Source of the DNA: JAGOUA01 sp964428975
Lineage (GTDB): Bacteria; Patescibacteriota; Patescibacteriia; 2-12-FULL-60-25
Direction of reading: 5' to 3'
Assembly (NCBI GenBank): GCA_964428975.1
Contig: CAYSAI010000001.1
Location: 1-64,000 of the forward strand
Length of the DNA: 64,000 nt
Shown one piece after another: positions 25,309-32,188 of the stretch (the first letter of the stretch is position 1; each line of letters starts with the position of its first letter). The notes under the pieces are model-generated. The model searched no databases and was not told where the DNA came from. It saw only the letters and a program-made list of their open reading frames with translations. A program made the translations under genes and the position numbers.

Positions 25309-26091
25309 TTAACGACAACTTGCTGCTGTTTGATCTTTTTCTGTCTTCCAGTAAGACGGAAGCGTATCCCAAGGATTTGGGAATGCGTCGTTCGTGATAT
25401 ACACAAAACCAGCGTTAAGCGCGCGAGATCGACGCATCACGGCACCGAGATATTTTGAAGGTGTTTGATAGACAAGATGCGAGAATTTAGCGGATGGGTA
25501 CGTGGACATCCATACAGGAAAAGAAGCGCGTTTATAGCTCGCATACGTTCCTTCAAATACGACGTTTGTGTCTCCGATAGCCACATATTGTTCGTTCGGT
25601 ACCGTGCCTGGATTCAATACCACGAGTGAACCCGCGTGTAGACGAATCGTCGCTGCCAAATCTTGATAGTACGCGAGATGCGCTGGATCGGTAGGTACTT
25701 CATCTAAGAAGATGCCGTCCACATGATACCACGCGTAGTAACGCTCAATGTCCGCGCGCACCTCATCGATAGGACGATTGGCGTAACGCGTCGATACATA
25801 ACCGATCGCTTTGAGACCTGCCGCTTGTATCGTTGGAACGTTTTTCACATAATCCTCTGAAATACTCGCCCCTGACCCACTGTCTGGATTGATAATCATC
25901 CACGTTCCTTTGGCGAGGGCGGCTTTTTGCCAGAGAAGTCCTGGGTAAAAATAGCCCGGAAGGAGGATTTTTTGACAGGAAGCCGTCTCCAAAGCAGCTT
26001 CAGAAAGCGTAGGCTTCGCACCCATGACGGCGACGATCGCTAAAACACCGACGAGCAGAGAAAGAGACAAGCGAGAGGATAGATGAGACAT
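25309..26091 (-). CDS. Secreted Spherulin-4-like (spherulation-specific family 4) protein
   Basis: A 260-aa protein with a signal peptide (SLSLLVGVLAIVAVMGAKPTLSEA). The mature domain follows the Spherulin-4 TIM-barrel pattern: LLPGYFYPG, TWMIINPDSGSGASISEDY, GLKAIGYVSTRYANRP, WYHVDGIFLDEVPT, VVLNPGTVPNEQYV and FVYITNDAFPNPWDTLPSYW. The family is related to glycoside hydrolases such as PelA-like enzymes, so it may act on an extracellular polysaccharide. It is monocistronic. Confidence 0.85.
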   Translation of the reverse strand: MSHLSSRLSLSLLVGVLAIVAVMGAKPTLSEAALETASCQKILLPGYFYPGLLWQKAALAKGTWMIINPDSGSGASISEDYVKNVPTIQAAGLKAIGYVSTRYANRPIDEVRADIERYYAWYHVDGIFLDEVPTDPAHLAYYQDLAATIRLHAGSLVVLNPGTVPNEQYVAIGDTNVVFEGTYASYKRASFPVWMSTYPSAKFSHLVYQTPSKYLGAVMRRSRALNAGFVYITNDAFPNPWDTLPSYWKTEKDQTAASCR

Positions 26092-26257
26092 GGGAAGAGT
26101 CTATCATAAAAGCAGTATAAACTCAACCAACGCAAAAACCGCGCAGTTGAAGAGCATCCTCTCGACACCTACTCTTTTCTCACCTGTATGTCCTATCGAG
26201 CATCAGTGCTTTGTGCTATACATCGTCTCACGAACCGACTCACCATTGTCTTCATCT

Positions 26258-26602
26258 ATGACATTTTTCAGTTGGCTAACCAAATTTATTCTCCGACCAC
26301 TTGGTCTGGAGCAGTGGCAACGTGTTTGTATTTTCACGTTTCGAAATTGGAAACCAGAGGCAATAGAAGATGGGCGACGAGATCACTATGTGAATAGTTT
26401 CGGATGTTACGCAGATGAACTTGCTGCAGGACATGAGCATCCTGAATACCCTCTCGGTTTGCTTTTTATTGATACTTCCCCAGAAGGAGAAAATTCAGGT
26501 ACACAACCCGGAGCCACCATCACCGTTACCTATGATCCGCGGAATATTTCGGAAACGGGAATACGGGAATATCTAGAGAAGACTGGGATCGATGTGGAAT
26601 AG
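26258..26602 (+). CDS. Hypothetical small protein, 114 aa
   Basis: I do not recognise this protein. It begins MTFFSWLTKFILRPLGLEQWQR, an amphipathic helix that could sit at the membrane. A short domain follows with YDPRNISETGIREYLEKTGIDVE at its end. A longer in-frame start at 26090 would add 56 residues of low-complexity sequence and overlap the spherulin start region. No clear ribosome binding site supports either start. Confidence 0.4.
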   Translation: MTFFSWLTKFILRPLGLEQWQRVCIFTFRNWKPEAIEDGRRDHYVNSFGCYADELAAGHEHPEYPLGLLFIDTSPEGENSGTQPGATITVTYDPRNISETGIREYLEKTGIDVE

Positions 26603-26808
26603 AAGATTTTGATCCCTGACGATTTTCCGAGCGATCTTAGAGAGTAGAGTTTTGAAAAGACCATTTCAAGGAACTTTACATCCGTTCGTTCTCGACCTAT
26701 CGTCAAGATGGTCGGATGTTCGTGCGGCCAGATATGTGTCTTCGCGCATTGTACTCGTATGACACATGTCTGAGCTCTTGCCATTCACTCAAAATCGGAG
26801 GTAATGCG

Positions 26809-27126
26809 ATGAACAAGGTCCTGAAGACTCTCCACTGTACACTTGCTCCAGGGGGGTTCACGAACGAAAGAGTATTTCGTGTAAAACTCTCCACTGGTAG
26901 CGAACATGTTGGTGCAATATCTAGCATCCACTGCTGGACAAAGACCGGCGACGTGCGTGGACCTTCCATTGCCGCCGAGCAATCGATTGAAGGTCGAATT
27001 GCTGCACGTGTACTTTTGAAGAGCAGCGATACAGTACATGTGTCCGTACCTGACGGGGAGGTGATCGAGGTTCCCGCGGATCAACTCACGGAGTACCCGG
27101 AAGAGCCTGACGACGTATTGCTCTGA
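26809..27126 (+). CDS. Hypothetical small protein at the left edge of the tRNA-Ile island, 105 aa
   Basis: I do not recognise this protein. The start is ATG 26809 after a strong GGAGGT site. The sequence is beta-rich (RVFRVKLSTGSEHVGAISSIHCWTKTGDVRGPS, ARVLLKSSDTVHVSVPDGEVIEVPADQLTEYPEEP), with an acidic tail. No signal peptide is visible. About 190 bases before its first gene (26603-26808) hold nothing I can name. It is separated from the first recombinase-domain cassette by about 190 bases. Confidence 0.55.
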   Translation: MNKVLKTLHCTLAPGGFTNERVFRVKLSTGSEHVGAISSIHCWTKTGDVRGPSIAAEQSIEGRIAARVLLKSSDTVHVSVPDGEVIEVPADQLTEYPEEPDDVLL

Positions 27127-27318
27127 TCACGACCTTCACCACGCACTCGATCGTGCATTAACAACACCATCTTCTGCGTGAAATATCCTGCTTCTCTCCC
27201 TCAAGAGCTGTTCCTTGCTACCAAAGTCATCAGACGTAGCAACGAGGCGCTGGTTCGACTGGGAGATTTTTTATTCTGGCAGACCCGTGAAATGATTAAA
27301 TTCCTACCAGTATTGAAA

Positions 27319-27344
27319 AAGCCGCGGGTGTTGATGCCGCGACT
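27319..27344 (-). terminator. Terminator-like hairpin at the left junction of cassette 1
   Basis: On the minus strand AAGTCGCGG pairs with CCGCGGCTT (one mismatch) and TTTTTC follows. Its position relative to the tRNA-like sequence at 27351 copies the terminator/tRNA arrangement seen at tRNA-Ile. Confidence 0.45.
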
Positions 27345-27350
27345 TCTTCC

Positions 27351-27380
27351 TGGTGGACCGCGATAGAGAACATTCGAAAC
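27351..27380 (-). other. tRNA-3'-end-like sequence at cassette 1 junction (not a functional tRNA)
   Basis: TGGTGGACC followed by ATTCGAAAC resembles the antisense of a tRNA 3' end (GGTCCACCA with a TTCGAAT-like loop). The spacing from T-loop to CCA is 28 instead of 23 and no anticodon arm exists. It is interpreted as a decayed or element-borne attachment-site half. Confidence 0.35.
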
Positions 27381-27454
27381 GTCCTTGGTCAATCTCTGTC
27401 CCTCGGAACAGGCACACCTTCATCGGGCTGTGGACAAACTGCGCGTTCTGGTCG

Positions 27455-27475
27455 AATTCTTCCCCCTTACCTCGC
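27455..27475 (+). repeat. 21-bp direct repeat upstream of recombinase-domain gene 1
   Basis: AATTCTTCCCCCTTACCTCGC here is repeated exactly at 28686-28706, 1231 bases away. In both copies it lies about 30 bases before the start of the recombinase-domain gene, so it may contain a shared promoter or binding site. Confidence 0.8.
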
Positions 27476-27504
27476 GCCTTCCATGCGAGACACTGGATGC
27501 TGAT

Positions 27505-27921
27505 ATGACGCATACCCTTGTCACCGAGGAACAGGAAGTGTTCGAGATGCACTATCTACGCCTCCATCATCTTCCGCCCCTTGGATATGGCCTCGACTTT
27601 CCGAACAGAAAGTTTGTGGTAGATTCTGAAGTCGCTCCGATCGTGAAGTGTATTTGGAAGGAAGCTCTCCTTGGAAGATCTGTGCGTTTGATTGTAGGAG
27701 AGATTGAAAGGAAGTTTGAGTTTCGCACTCCTACTCGAGGCAAGACAGGAGGTAAACTCCTTCACCGAAACACGATCCTAAACATGCTCAAAGATCCATT
27801 CTATGCCGGATACATTCGCGTGGGCACGAAGCTCTGCCGTGGTCTTCGTCATGAACCGTATGTGAGCATCGCTGACTACGCGCGGGTGCAAGGACTTCTG
27901 GAACAGAGACGAAAGAGATAG
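27505..27921 (+). CDS. Standalone serine-recombinase Recombinase-domain protein, copy 1 (138 aa)
   Basis: Contains only the zinc-less Recombinase domain of large serine recombinases: PPLGYGLDFPNRKFVVDSE, IVKCIWKEALLGRSV, FRTPTRGK, NMLKDPFYAGYIRVGTKLCRG and HEPYVSIADYARVQGLLEQRRKR. The N-terminal Ser catalytic domain and the C-terminal zinc ribbon/coiled coil are absent. The start ATG 27505 aligns with that of copy 2 (M-T/I..EEQEVFEM versus QQEVREM). Both copies keep an open frame with matched starts, which argues for a retained DNA-binding function. It is convergent with the 142-aa gene. Confidence 0.75.
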   Translation: MTHTLVTEEQEVFEMHYLRLHHLPPLGYGLDFPNRKFVVDSEVAPIVKCIWKEALLGRSVRLIVGEIERKFEFRTPTRGKTGGKLLHRNTILNMLKDPFYAGYIRVGTKLCRGLRHEPYVSIADYARVQGLLEQRRKR

Positions 27922-27972
27922 AGGGAATAACCATGTAGTGTCCATCCCGAGATTTGCAGATCTCTGAGGTCT

Positions 27973-28401
27973 CTACACGACAGACTCTAAGCCACCGCGC
28001 TCAATGGAATGGGGATCGATATCATCAACGGACTGTATGGTTCCTATCTTATGATGGATACGAGCAGCTTCCTTTAACCGATATGCCCAAGCATGGATCT
28101 GTACATCTTTGCATTCAAACAGTTGGCGGAGCTGCACGCTCTTCTTATTCGCTTCCGGTGATACACAGATAAAATGATTCTCTGGCAGCATTACAACGAT
28201 AAGAGGTCCTCCATCTACAAAGCGTACGCTTCCACCAACTGAACCGATGAGCGCTCTTAAACGATCCTGGAATTTTGCTCCGTCCTGACCGGATTCATCA
28301 AATGCCGTATTCCAAGCTTCTCGGATTAATTTTCGTTCTGATTCGCGTTTCTCAACGGAAGCTTCTAGCGATCCTCCTCCTGAAGGCATTCGATCTGACA
28401 T
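27973..28401 (-). CDS. Hypothetical protein in tRNA-anchored cassette 1, 142 aa
   Basis: I do not recognise this protein. A charged N-terminal helix (SVEKRESERKLIREAWNTAFDESG) precedes a small beta-rich part (GGSVRFVDGGPLIVVMLPENHFICVSPEANKKS). The C-terminus (VQIHAWAYRLKEAARIHHKIGTIQSVDDIDPHS) is His-rich. It faces the recombinase-domain gene and stands in the same slot as the 185-aa gene of cassette 2, but the two are not obviously similar. It may be the cargo of the element. Confidence 0.6.
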   Translation of the reverse strand: MSDRMPSGGGSLEASVEKRESERKLIREAWNTAFDESGQDGAKFQDRLRALIGSVGGSVRFVDGGPLIVVMLPENHFICVSPEANKKSVQLRQLFECKDVQIHAWAYRLKEAARIHHKIGTIQSVDDIDPHSIERGGLESVV

Positions 28402-28508
28402 AGGAAATTTAGATAATCGAGAGAGTGAATGACAGAATTATACTCAGAACGACAACGCCATTCAATAAGCTATGTCAATACATGAACACGTGCAGACTCA
28501 TTTCGACG

Positions 28509-28525
28509 AGTTCGATCCCATGATG
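28509..28525. repeat. 17-bp direct repeat, cassette 1 copy
   Basis: AGTTCGATCCCATGATG is repeated exactly at 29796-29812. Each copy lies between the start of a minus-strand cassette gene and a terminator/tRNA-like junction. Confidence 0.8.
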
Positions 28526-28569
28526 CTATTTCGGCGATAATCAAGCCTGAAAATTCCCTGAACAAAAGG

Positions 28570-28595
28570 CAATACCATCCGTGTGGATGGTATTG
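28570..28595 (-). terminator. Terminator-like hairpin before tRNA-like junction 2
   Basis: CAATACCATCC and GGATGGTATTG pair over 11 bp with a 4-base loop. On the minus strand CCTTTTGTTC follows, a short U-run. Confidence 0.6.
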
Positions 28596-28599
28596 ACCA

Positions 28600-28628
28600 T
28601 GGTGGACCAGGGTGATGGAAGTCAGAAC
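28600..28628 (-). other. tRNA-3'-end-like sequence at cassette 1/2 junction (not a functional tRNA)
   Basis: TGGTGGACCAGGGTGATGG followed by GTCAGAACC is the antisense of a tRNA-like 3' end (GGTTCTGAC...GGTCCACCA). As at 27351, the distance from T-loop-like to CCA is 28 bases and no cloverleaf can be formed. Confidence 0.4.
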
Positions 28629-28685
28629 CTACCTCCGACAAAACCTCGATGCTTTCGCCTGTGCACAACTAGGCTCGAAGAGCTC

Positions 28686-28706
28686 AATTCTTCCCCCTTA
28701 CCTCGC
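28686..28706 (+). repeat. 21-bp direct repeat upstream of recombinase-domain gene 2
   Basis: Exact copy of 27455-27475 (AATTCTTCCCCCTTACCTCGC), again about 30 bases before the cassette gene. Confidence 0.8.
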
Positions 28707-28735
28707 ACCATCTTTGCGGGACAATGGTCGCTGAT

Positions 28736-29149
28736 ATGATTACATTCATCAGCAATCAACAAGAAGTGAGGGAGATGGTCTACGCGAGACTCCATCATCT
28801 TCCTCCGGTGGGTTACCAGATCGATCTCCCTAACTGGAGGTTTGTGGTTGATCCTGTTCTGGGTCCACTCGTGAAGAAAGCATGGGAGCTGGTTCTCGGA
28901 GAGATACCCGTAGATCAAGTGCTGCGAATGTTAAACGACGAGGAGTTCAGAACGCCTCGAAGAGGCCTCCTCGGTGGTAAGCCCCTCCATCGAAAAACTC
29001 TGTACAATCTGCTCAAGGATCCATTCTATACCGGATACATTTGTGCGGACGAGAAGTTTTGCCGAGGCTATCATGAACCGTTAGTCGCCGAAGACGGATT
29101 CACCAAGGTGCAGACACTATTGGCGCGGAGGAGGAGGAACTGGAATTGA
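28736..29149 (+). CDS. Standalone serine-recombinase Recombinase-domain protein, copy 2 (137 aa)
   Basis: A paralogue of the protein at 27505-27921 with the same boundaries: RLHHLPPVGYQIDLPNWRFVVDP, RTPRRGLLGGKPLHRKTLYNLLKDPFYTGYI, KFCRGYHEPLVAEDG and KVQTLLARRR. It also lacks the catalytic Ser domain and the zinc ribbon. The shared N-terminal QEVxEMxYxRLHHLPP sequence, not typical of linkers in full-length recombinases, points to a distinct family. It is convergent with the 185-aa gene. Confidence 0.75.
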   Translation: MITFISNQQEVREMVYARLHHLPPVGYQIDLPNWRFVVDPVLGPLVKKAWELVLGEIPVDQVLRMLNDEEFRTPRRGLLGGKPLHRKTLYNLLKDPFYTGYICADEKFCRGYHEPLVAEDGFTKVQTLLARRRRNWN

Positions 29150-29196
29150 CGACCGTGACAGTTGCAGAACTAGGCGCTGGGAAATCTCTATTGGAA

Positions 29197-29754
29197 TCAA
29201 TGTGAGGCGATAACTGCAAGGCGCAAGGGCTCCAGCGCCCGTAGAACCACGCGGGCAATAGGCGGCAGAAGTCCCAAGGTAGCGCGAATCCCGCTCACAA
29301 AGAGTGCGCTATTTATCTCAACCAACTTCTTCTCTATCTCATGGGTTGGTGTTCCTAAATGGACTCCGCCATCAATATGTGCGACTTGAATAATAAGGTC
29401 ATGTATCGTAAACATCTGACTCTGGTGTTTGAGTATCGGACGCTTCAGAAAATGTTCGAGCTTGAGCTGCTCCGTGAAGCGAAAAGGACTAACCGTCGGA
29501 TCGATTCCTTCGAACTCGATCCAAAAGAGTGACGTTGGGTCAGGCATGCGTCGAGAATCAAGAACTGTGACTTCGAACCGAATACCAAGCCGATGATTTC
29601 TATTCACTAAGTTGATCAGCGGTCGACTGTCAGTGAGCAGCTGTCGCAACAGAGCTGAGAGACGAATCAGATTGTATTCAGAAGGTGAAGACAGCTTCGA
29701 CTCAATGTCTTCCAAGGTTCCGACGAAGAGTCGCTCTAGTTTGTTCATATCCAC
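29197..29754 (-). CDS. Hypothetical protein in tRNA-anchored cassette 2, 185 aa
   Basis: I do not recognise a named family. The motif TIHDLIIQVAHIDGGVHLGTP near 115-135 looks conserved-protein-like. An N-terminal helix pair (LIRLSALLRQLLTDSRPLINLVN) and a middle FRFTEQLKLEHFLKRPIL segment precede it. The gene is antiparallel to the recombinase-domain gene and ends about 48 bases from it. Its promoter side faces the 17-bp repeat and tRNA-Ile terminator. Confidence 0.65.
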   Translation of the reverse strand: MDMNKLERLFVGTLEDIESKLSSPSEYNLIRLSALLRQLLTDSRPLINLVNRNHRLGIRFEVTVLDSRRMPDPTSLFWIEFEGIDPTVSPFRFTEQLKLEHFLKRPILKHQSQMFTIHDLIIQVAHIDGGVHLGTPTHEIEKKLVEINSALFVSGIRATLGLLPPIARVVLRALEPLRLAVIASH

Positions 29755-29795
29755 GAGGCTACTTCAAACCAGGACCAGCGTCCAGAACAAGAATT

Positions 29796-29812
29796 AGTTC
29801 GATCCCATGATG
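29796..29812. repeat. 17-bp direct repeat, cassette 2 copy
   Basis: Exact copy of the repeat at 28509-28525, 1287 bases away and next to the terminator of tRNA-Ile. Confidence 0.8.
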
Positions 29813-29856
29813 ATGTTTCTCACGCCAGGAACATGATTTCTCCCCTCTGCAAACGA

Positions 29857-29877
29857 CAAAACCACCTGTCGAGGTGG
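29857..29877 (-). terminator. Terminator of tRNA-Ile
   Basis: On the minus strand CCACCT-CGAC-AGGTGG is followed by TTTTGTC, directly after the tRNA. Confidence 0.75.
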
Positions 29878-29886
29878 CTTTGTGTA

Positions 29887-29963
29887 TGGTGGGCGTGGAT
29901 GGAGTCGAACCATCGACCTCTACATTATCAGTGTAGCGCTCTAACCAACTGAGCTACACGCCC
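29887..29963 (-). tRNA. tRNA-Ile (GAT)
   Basis: A full cloverleaf on the minus strand: acceptor GGGCGTG/CACGCCC, anticodon stem CTACA/TGTAG with loop CTGATAA (anticodon GAT), T loop TTCGACT, discriminator A and encoded CCA. It bounds the cassette island on its right. Confidence 0.95.
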
Positions 29964-30013
29964 CTATTTCTTGCTCGAATATCCTAGCGAATTGCTCGCG
30001 AGCGTGCAAGAAC

Positions 30014-30739
30014 CTACGCAAACCGTTCCTCATGCAGACGCGAACGTCCAATAATACCCCGCATCGCGAGAAGCGCCTTGATCTCGTCCATAAACACCAC
30101 GGAACCACAGACAAACGCCTGCGCGCACGTCCAATCGAGCGCCGTATTCTCAAGCATGTCGTTCGAGATGCGTCCGCGAAGCCCCGTCCATTGTGTGCGA
30201 GGTTCGCGCGTCAAAGCTGGACGATAGGAAAAGCGTTCTGGGTTTGCCCGTTCCCACGCGAGAAACTCCTCATGATAGAGCAGCTCATCTTGCGAACGCG
30301 CGGTCCAAAAAAGCACAAGAGGAGCGGTACGTGTCTTCTCATGGAGAGCCCTCGCGAGCAAACTCCGGAGCGGTGTGATGCCAATACCTCCTCCGAAGAA
30401 AACAAGCGGCGTGTCGTCAGAAGGAAGCAGGAATACACCAAACGGCCCTTGAACACCTATCATTGTTCCTTCTTGAAAACTCGCGAGCGTTTCCGTGAAA
30501 CGTCCGTAGATTTTGACGCCGAAAGAAAAGTCGCTCTCATGTGGCGCTGACGCCATAGAAAAAGCTGCTCGCGCAAGACTCGTGCCATCAGCCTGCAAAA
30601 GATGCAGATACACCCACTGTCCCGCTTGATAGACGAACGAATCGTCGAGGACGCAGGAGAAGGTAAAAAGTTCAGGCGTATGCCGAACGAACGTCTGGAG
30701 GCGAGCGGGACGAATCTCTAAAACACTAAGCGTTGCCAT
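30014..30739 (-). CDS. FAD-binding oxidoreductase (ferredoxin-NADP reductase family)
   Basis: A 241-aa flavoprotein reductase. The FAD-binding barrel ends in RAAFSMASAP (about 58-67), the R-x-x-S-type motif. The NAD(P)-binding lobe starts with FGGGIGITPLRSLL (about 112-125) and ends with FVCGSVVFMDEIKALL. No ferredoxin, haem or other electron-transfer domain is fused. I start at MATLSVLEIRPAR, which overlaps the end of ppa by 14 bases. The electron partner is unknown. Confidence 0.85.
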   Translation of the reverse strand: MATLSVLEIRPARLQTFVRHTPELFTFSCVLDDSFVYQAGQWVYLHLLQADGTSLARAAFSMASAPHESDFSFGVKIYGRFTETLASFQEGTMIGVQGPFGVFLLPSDDTPLVFFGGGIGITPLRSLLARALHEKTRTAPLVLFWTARSQDELLYHEEFLAWERANPERFSYRPALTREPRTQWTGLRGRISNDMLENTALDWTCAQAFVCGSVVFMDEIKALLAMRGIIGRSRLHEERFA

Positions 30740-31277
30740 GCATGTTCGCAAAAACCTCCATGGAACGCGTGATTTCGCTGCGCGCTTCTTCTGCCGAGGC
30801 GAAACCCTCAATCACCACCTTGTCATATTTCGCTTTTTCAAGTTTTTTGATCTCTTTAAAATGGAGAAGGAGCTCTTCTTGAACGTGCTTCGGTAGATCT
30901 TCAATGTTTTGTATCTCATCAAAGCGTGGATCGAGTTTCGAGATGGGTACGGCAATAATTTTGTTATCACCCCCTTTTTCATCGGCTGTTTTGATCATGC
31001 CTATCGCGCGCGCATTGATCACACATCCGGAAAACGTTGGATACGTAACAAGTAAACAGACGTCGATCGCATCTCCATCATCGGAATGCGTTTGCGGAAT
31101 GAACCCGTAGTCGAACGGATAGAACATCTGATGATGCACCACACGATCGAGCTTGAAATAGCCACCTTCTTCGTCGTATTCGTACTTATTCGAAGAACCC
31201 TTCGGAATATCCACGACCACGTGGAAGATTTCAGGCGTTCCTGCTGGAATTTCGGTGTACAAGTTGATACCTTTCAT
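30726..31277 (-). CDS. ppa: Inorganic pyrophosphatase (family I)
   Basis: A 183-aa soluble enzyme that hydrolyses PPi to two Pi and pulls biosynthetic reactions forward. The family fold is clear: VVDIPKGSSNKYEYDEEGGYFKLDRV, YPFDYGFIPQT, and the signature DGDAIDVCLLV where the usual Pro is Ala. RAIGMIKTADEKGGDNKIIAVP and the C-terminal YDKVVIEGFASAEEAR follow. Coupled to the oxidoreductase gene. Confidence 0.96.
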   Translation of the reverse strand: MKGINLYTEIPAGTPEIFHVVVDIPKGSSNKYEYDEEGGYFKLDRVVHHQMFYPFDYGFIPQTHSDDGDAIDVCLLVTYPTFSGCVINARAIGMIKTADEKGGDNKIIAVPISKLDPRFDEIQNIEDLPKHVQEELLLHFKEIKKLEKAKYDKVVIEGFASAEEARSEITRSMEVFANMHGNA

Positions 31278-31325
31278 AGTGAAGGCAGCTTAGCAAAATA
31301 GCCGGTACAAGGCAAAAAATATCTA

Positions 31326-31595
31326 TCACATCATTCGGTAGATCCAGTCATGCGTACCAATTGTTACAAGTAAAATCTCCGTTGAGGAAAGAAATCGAAA
31401 AAGAACACGATACTGCTTATCCACGCGTAAACTCCAATATCCTCGATCCTTTGGTTGAAGTTTTTCCGTATGAAGCGAGGGGTGAAACGGATTTTCCAGA
31501 AAGAACCGCTCCTGTTTAAGAAACTTTTTTTGAATACTACGAGGAAGGGCTTGGAATCGTGTTTGAAATGCTTCAGTTGCAACAAGACGATACAT
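31326..31595 (-). CDS. RelE/YafQ-family toxin (mRNA interferase-like)
   Basis: An 89-aa protein with the RelE fold pattern: YRLVATEAFQTRFQALPRSIQKKFLKQERFFLENPFHPSLHTEKL, then GYWSLRVDKQYRVLFRFLSSTEILLVTIGTHDWIYR. Such toxins cleave ribosome-bound mRNA, and the Arg/Lys and His near the end are typical. I chose the ATG at 31595 (MYRLVATE), which starts 4 bases after the antitoxin stop. Whether it is toxic here is untested. Confidence 0.8.
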   Translation of the reverse strand: MYRLVATEAFQTRFQALPRSIQKKFLKQERFFLENPFHPSLHTEKLQPKDRGYWSLRVDKQYRVLFRFLSSTEILLVTIGTHDWIYRMM

Positions 31596-31599
31596 AACG

Positions 31600-31821
31600 C
31601 TATGTTCGCTTCTTTTGTGCACGCGGTTTTTTCATGAGATCGGCAACGGACTTTAGCTGTTTTACTCGTCCATGGACTACATCATCCTCTGCCTGTGCAA
31701 GGTGTTCAAGAAACTCTTTTCCATATAAACCACATACTTCTGCAAAGCGTTCAAAACGCTCCACGGGAATTTCCAACAAAAAATGCGTATTTTTCTTGGT
31801 TTTCGTGAGGAGAATAGGCAT
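31600..31821 (-). CDS. Probable antitoxin paired with the RelE-like toxin, 73 aa
   Basis: A small protein (MPILLTKTKKNTHFLLEIPVERFERFAEVCGLYGKEFLEHLAQAEDDVVHGRVKQLKSVADLMKK). It has an N-terminal strand and a long helix, as in antitoxins that bind DNA and the toxin. It precedes the toxin by 4 bases, which supports the pairing. The start at 31821 or 31827 (MTMPIL) is undecided. Confidence 0.65.
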   Translation of the reverse strand: MPILLTKTKKNTHFLLEIPVERFERFAEVCGLYGKEFLEHLAQAEDDVVHGRVKQLKSVADLMKKPRAQKKRT

Positions 31822-31834
31822 GGTCATAAGCGTT

Positions 31835-32188
31835 TTATACGTGCTTTTCTTCCGTTCCGAAGAAGGCGTTGGTAATAAGCGAAACAAACCAGAACACAAT
31901 CGAGCCGAAGAACGCCGGCCAGAACCCTGCGACATCAAATCCAGGAACGAAGCGCGCAGCAAGAGCAAAGAGTGCCGCATTCACGACAAGCGCGAAAAAA
32001 CCGAACGTAAGGATAGAAAACGGAAGCGCAAGAAGTTGAAGAATTGGCCGTAAAACCGAATTAATCACCGCAATGGCAAGACCAGCGAACATCGCGGCGA
32101 GATAGCTGTTCACCGTAATACCCGGCACAAGCCACGCGACGACGAGCACCGCGAGCGCATTCAATAGAAGACGTAGGAGAAGGTTCAT
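31835..32188 (-). CDS. Phage-holin-4 family (Phage_holin_4_2) membrane protein, 117 aa
   Basis: Four hydrophobic spans with the family pattern: LLLRLLLNALAVLVVAWLVPGITV, AMFAGLAIAVINSVLRPILQLLALPF, GFFALVVNAALFALAARFVPGF and FWPAFFGSIVFWFVSLITN. The family is common in bacterial chromosomes and is not evidence for a prophage. Its start overlaps the xseB stop by 4 bases. Confidence 0.85.
   Translation of the reverse strand: MNLLLRLLLNALAVLVVAWLVPGITVNSYLAAMFAGLAIAVINSVLRPILQLLALPFSILTFGFFALVVNAALFALAARFVPGFDVAGFWPAFFGSIVFWFVSLITNAFFGTEEKHV

Larger units (their letters stand above)
27127..27504. other. 378-bp gene-poor stretch at the left junction of cassette 1
   Basis: No convincing gene. 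Short frames exist in both directions but lack ribosome binding sites and domain features. The stretch holds a terminator-like hairpin (27319-27344), a tRNA-3'-end-like sequence (27351-27380) and the 21-bp conserved leader (27455-27475) shared with cassette 2. Confidence 0.5.
28402..28735. other. 334-bp gene-poor junction between cassettes 1 and 2
   Basis: No gene is supported. It holds the 17-bp direct repeat (28509-28525), a terminator-like hairpin (28570-28595), a tRNA-3'-end-like sequence (28600-28628) and the 21-bp leader repeat (28686-28706). Confidence 0.5.

Noticed and set aside
27178..27392. Frames of about 60 aa on both strands left of cassette 1
   Set aside because: No ribosome binding site or motif, and they cover the hairpin and tRNA-like junction.
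31835..32188. Prophage interpretation of the holin-family gene
   Set aside because: No other phage genes are nearby, and this family is common in chromosomes.
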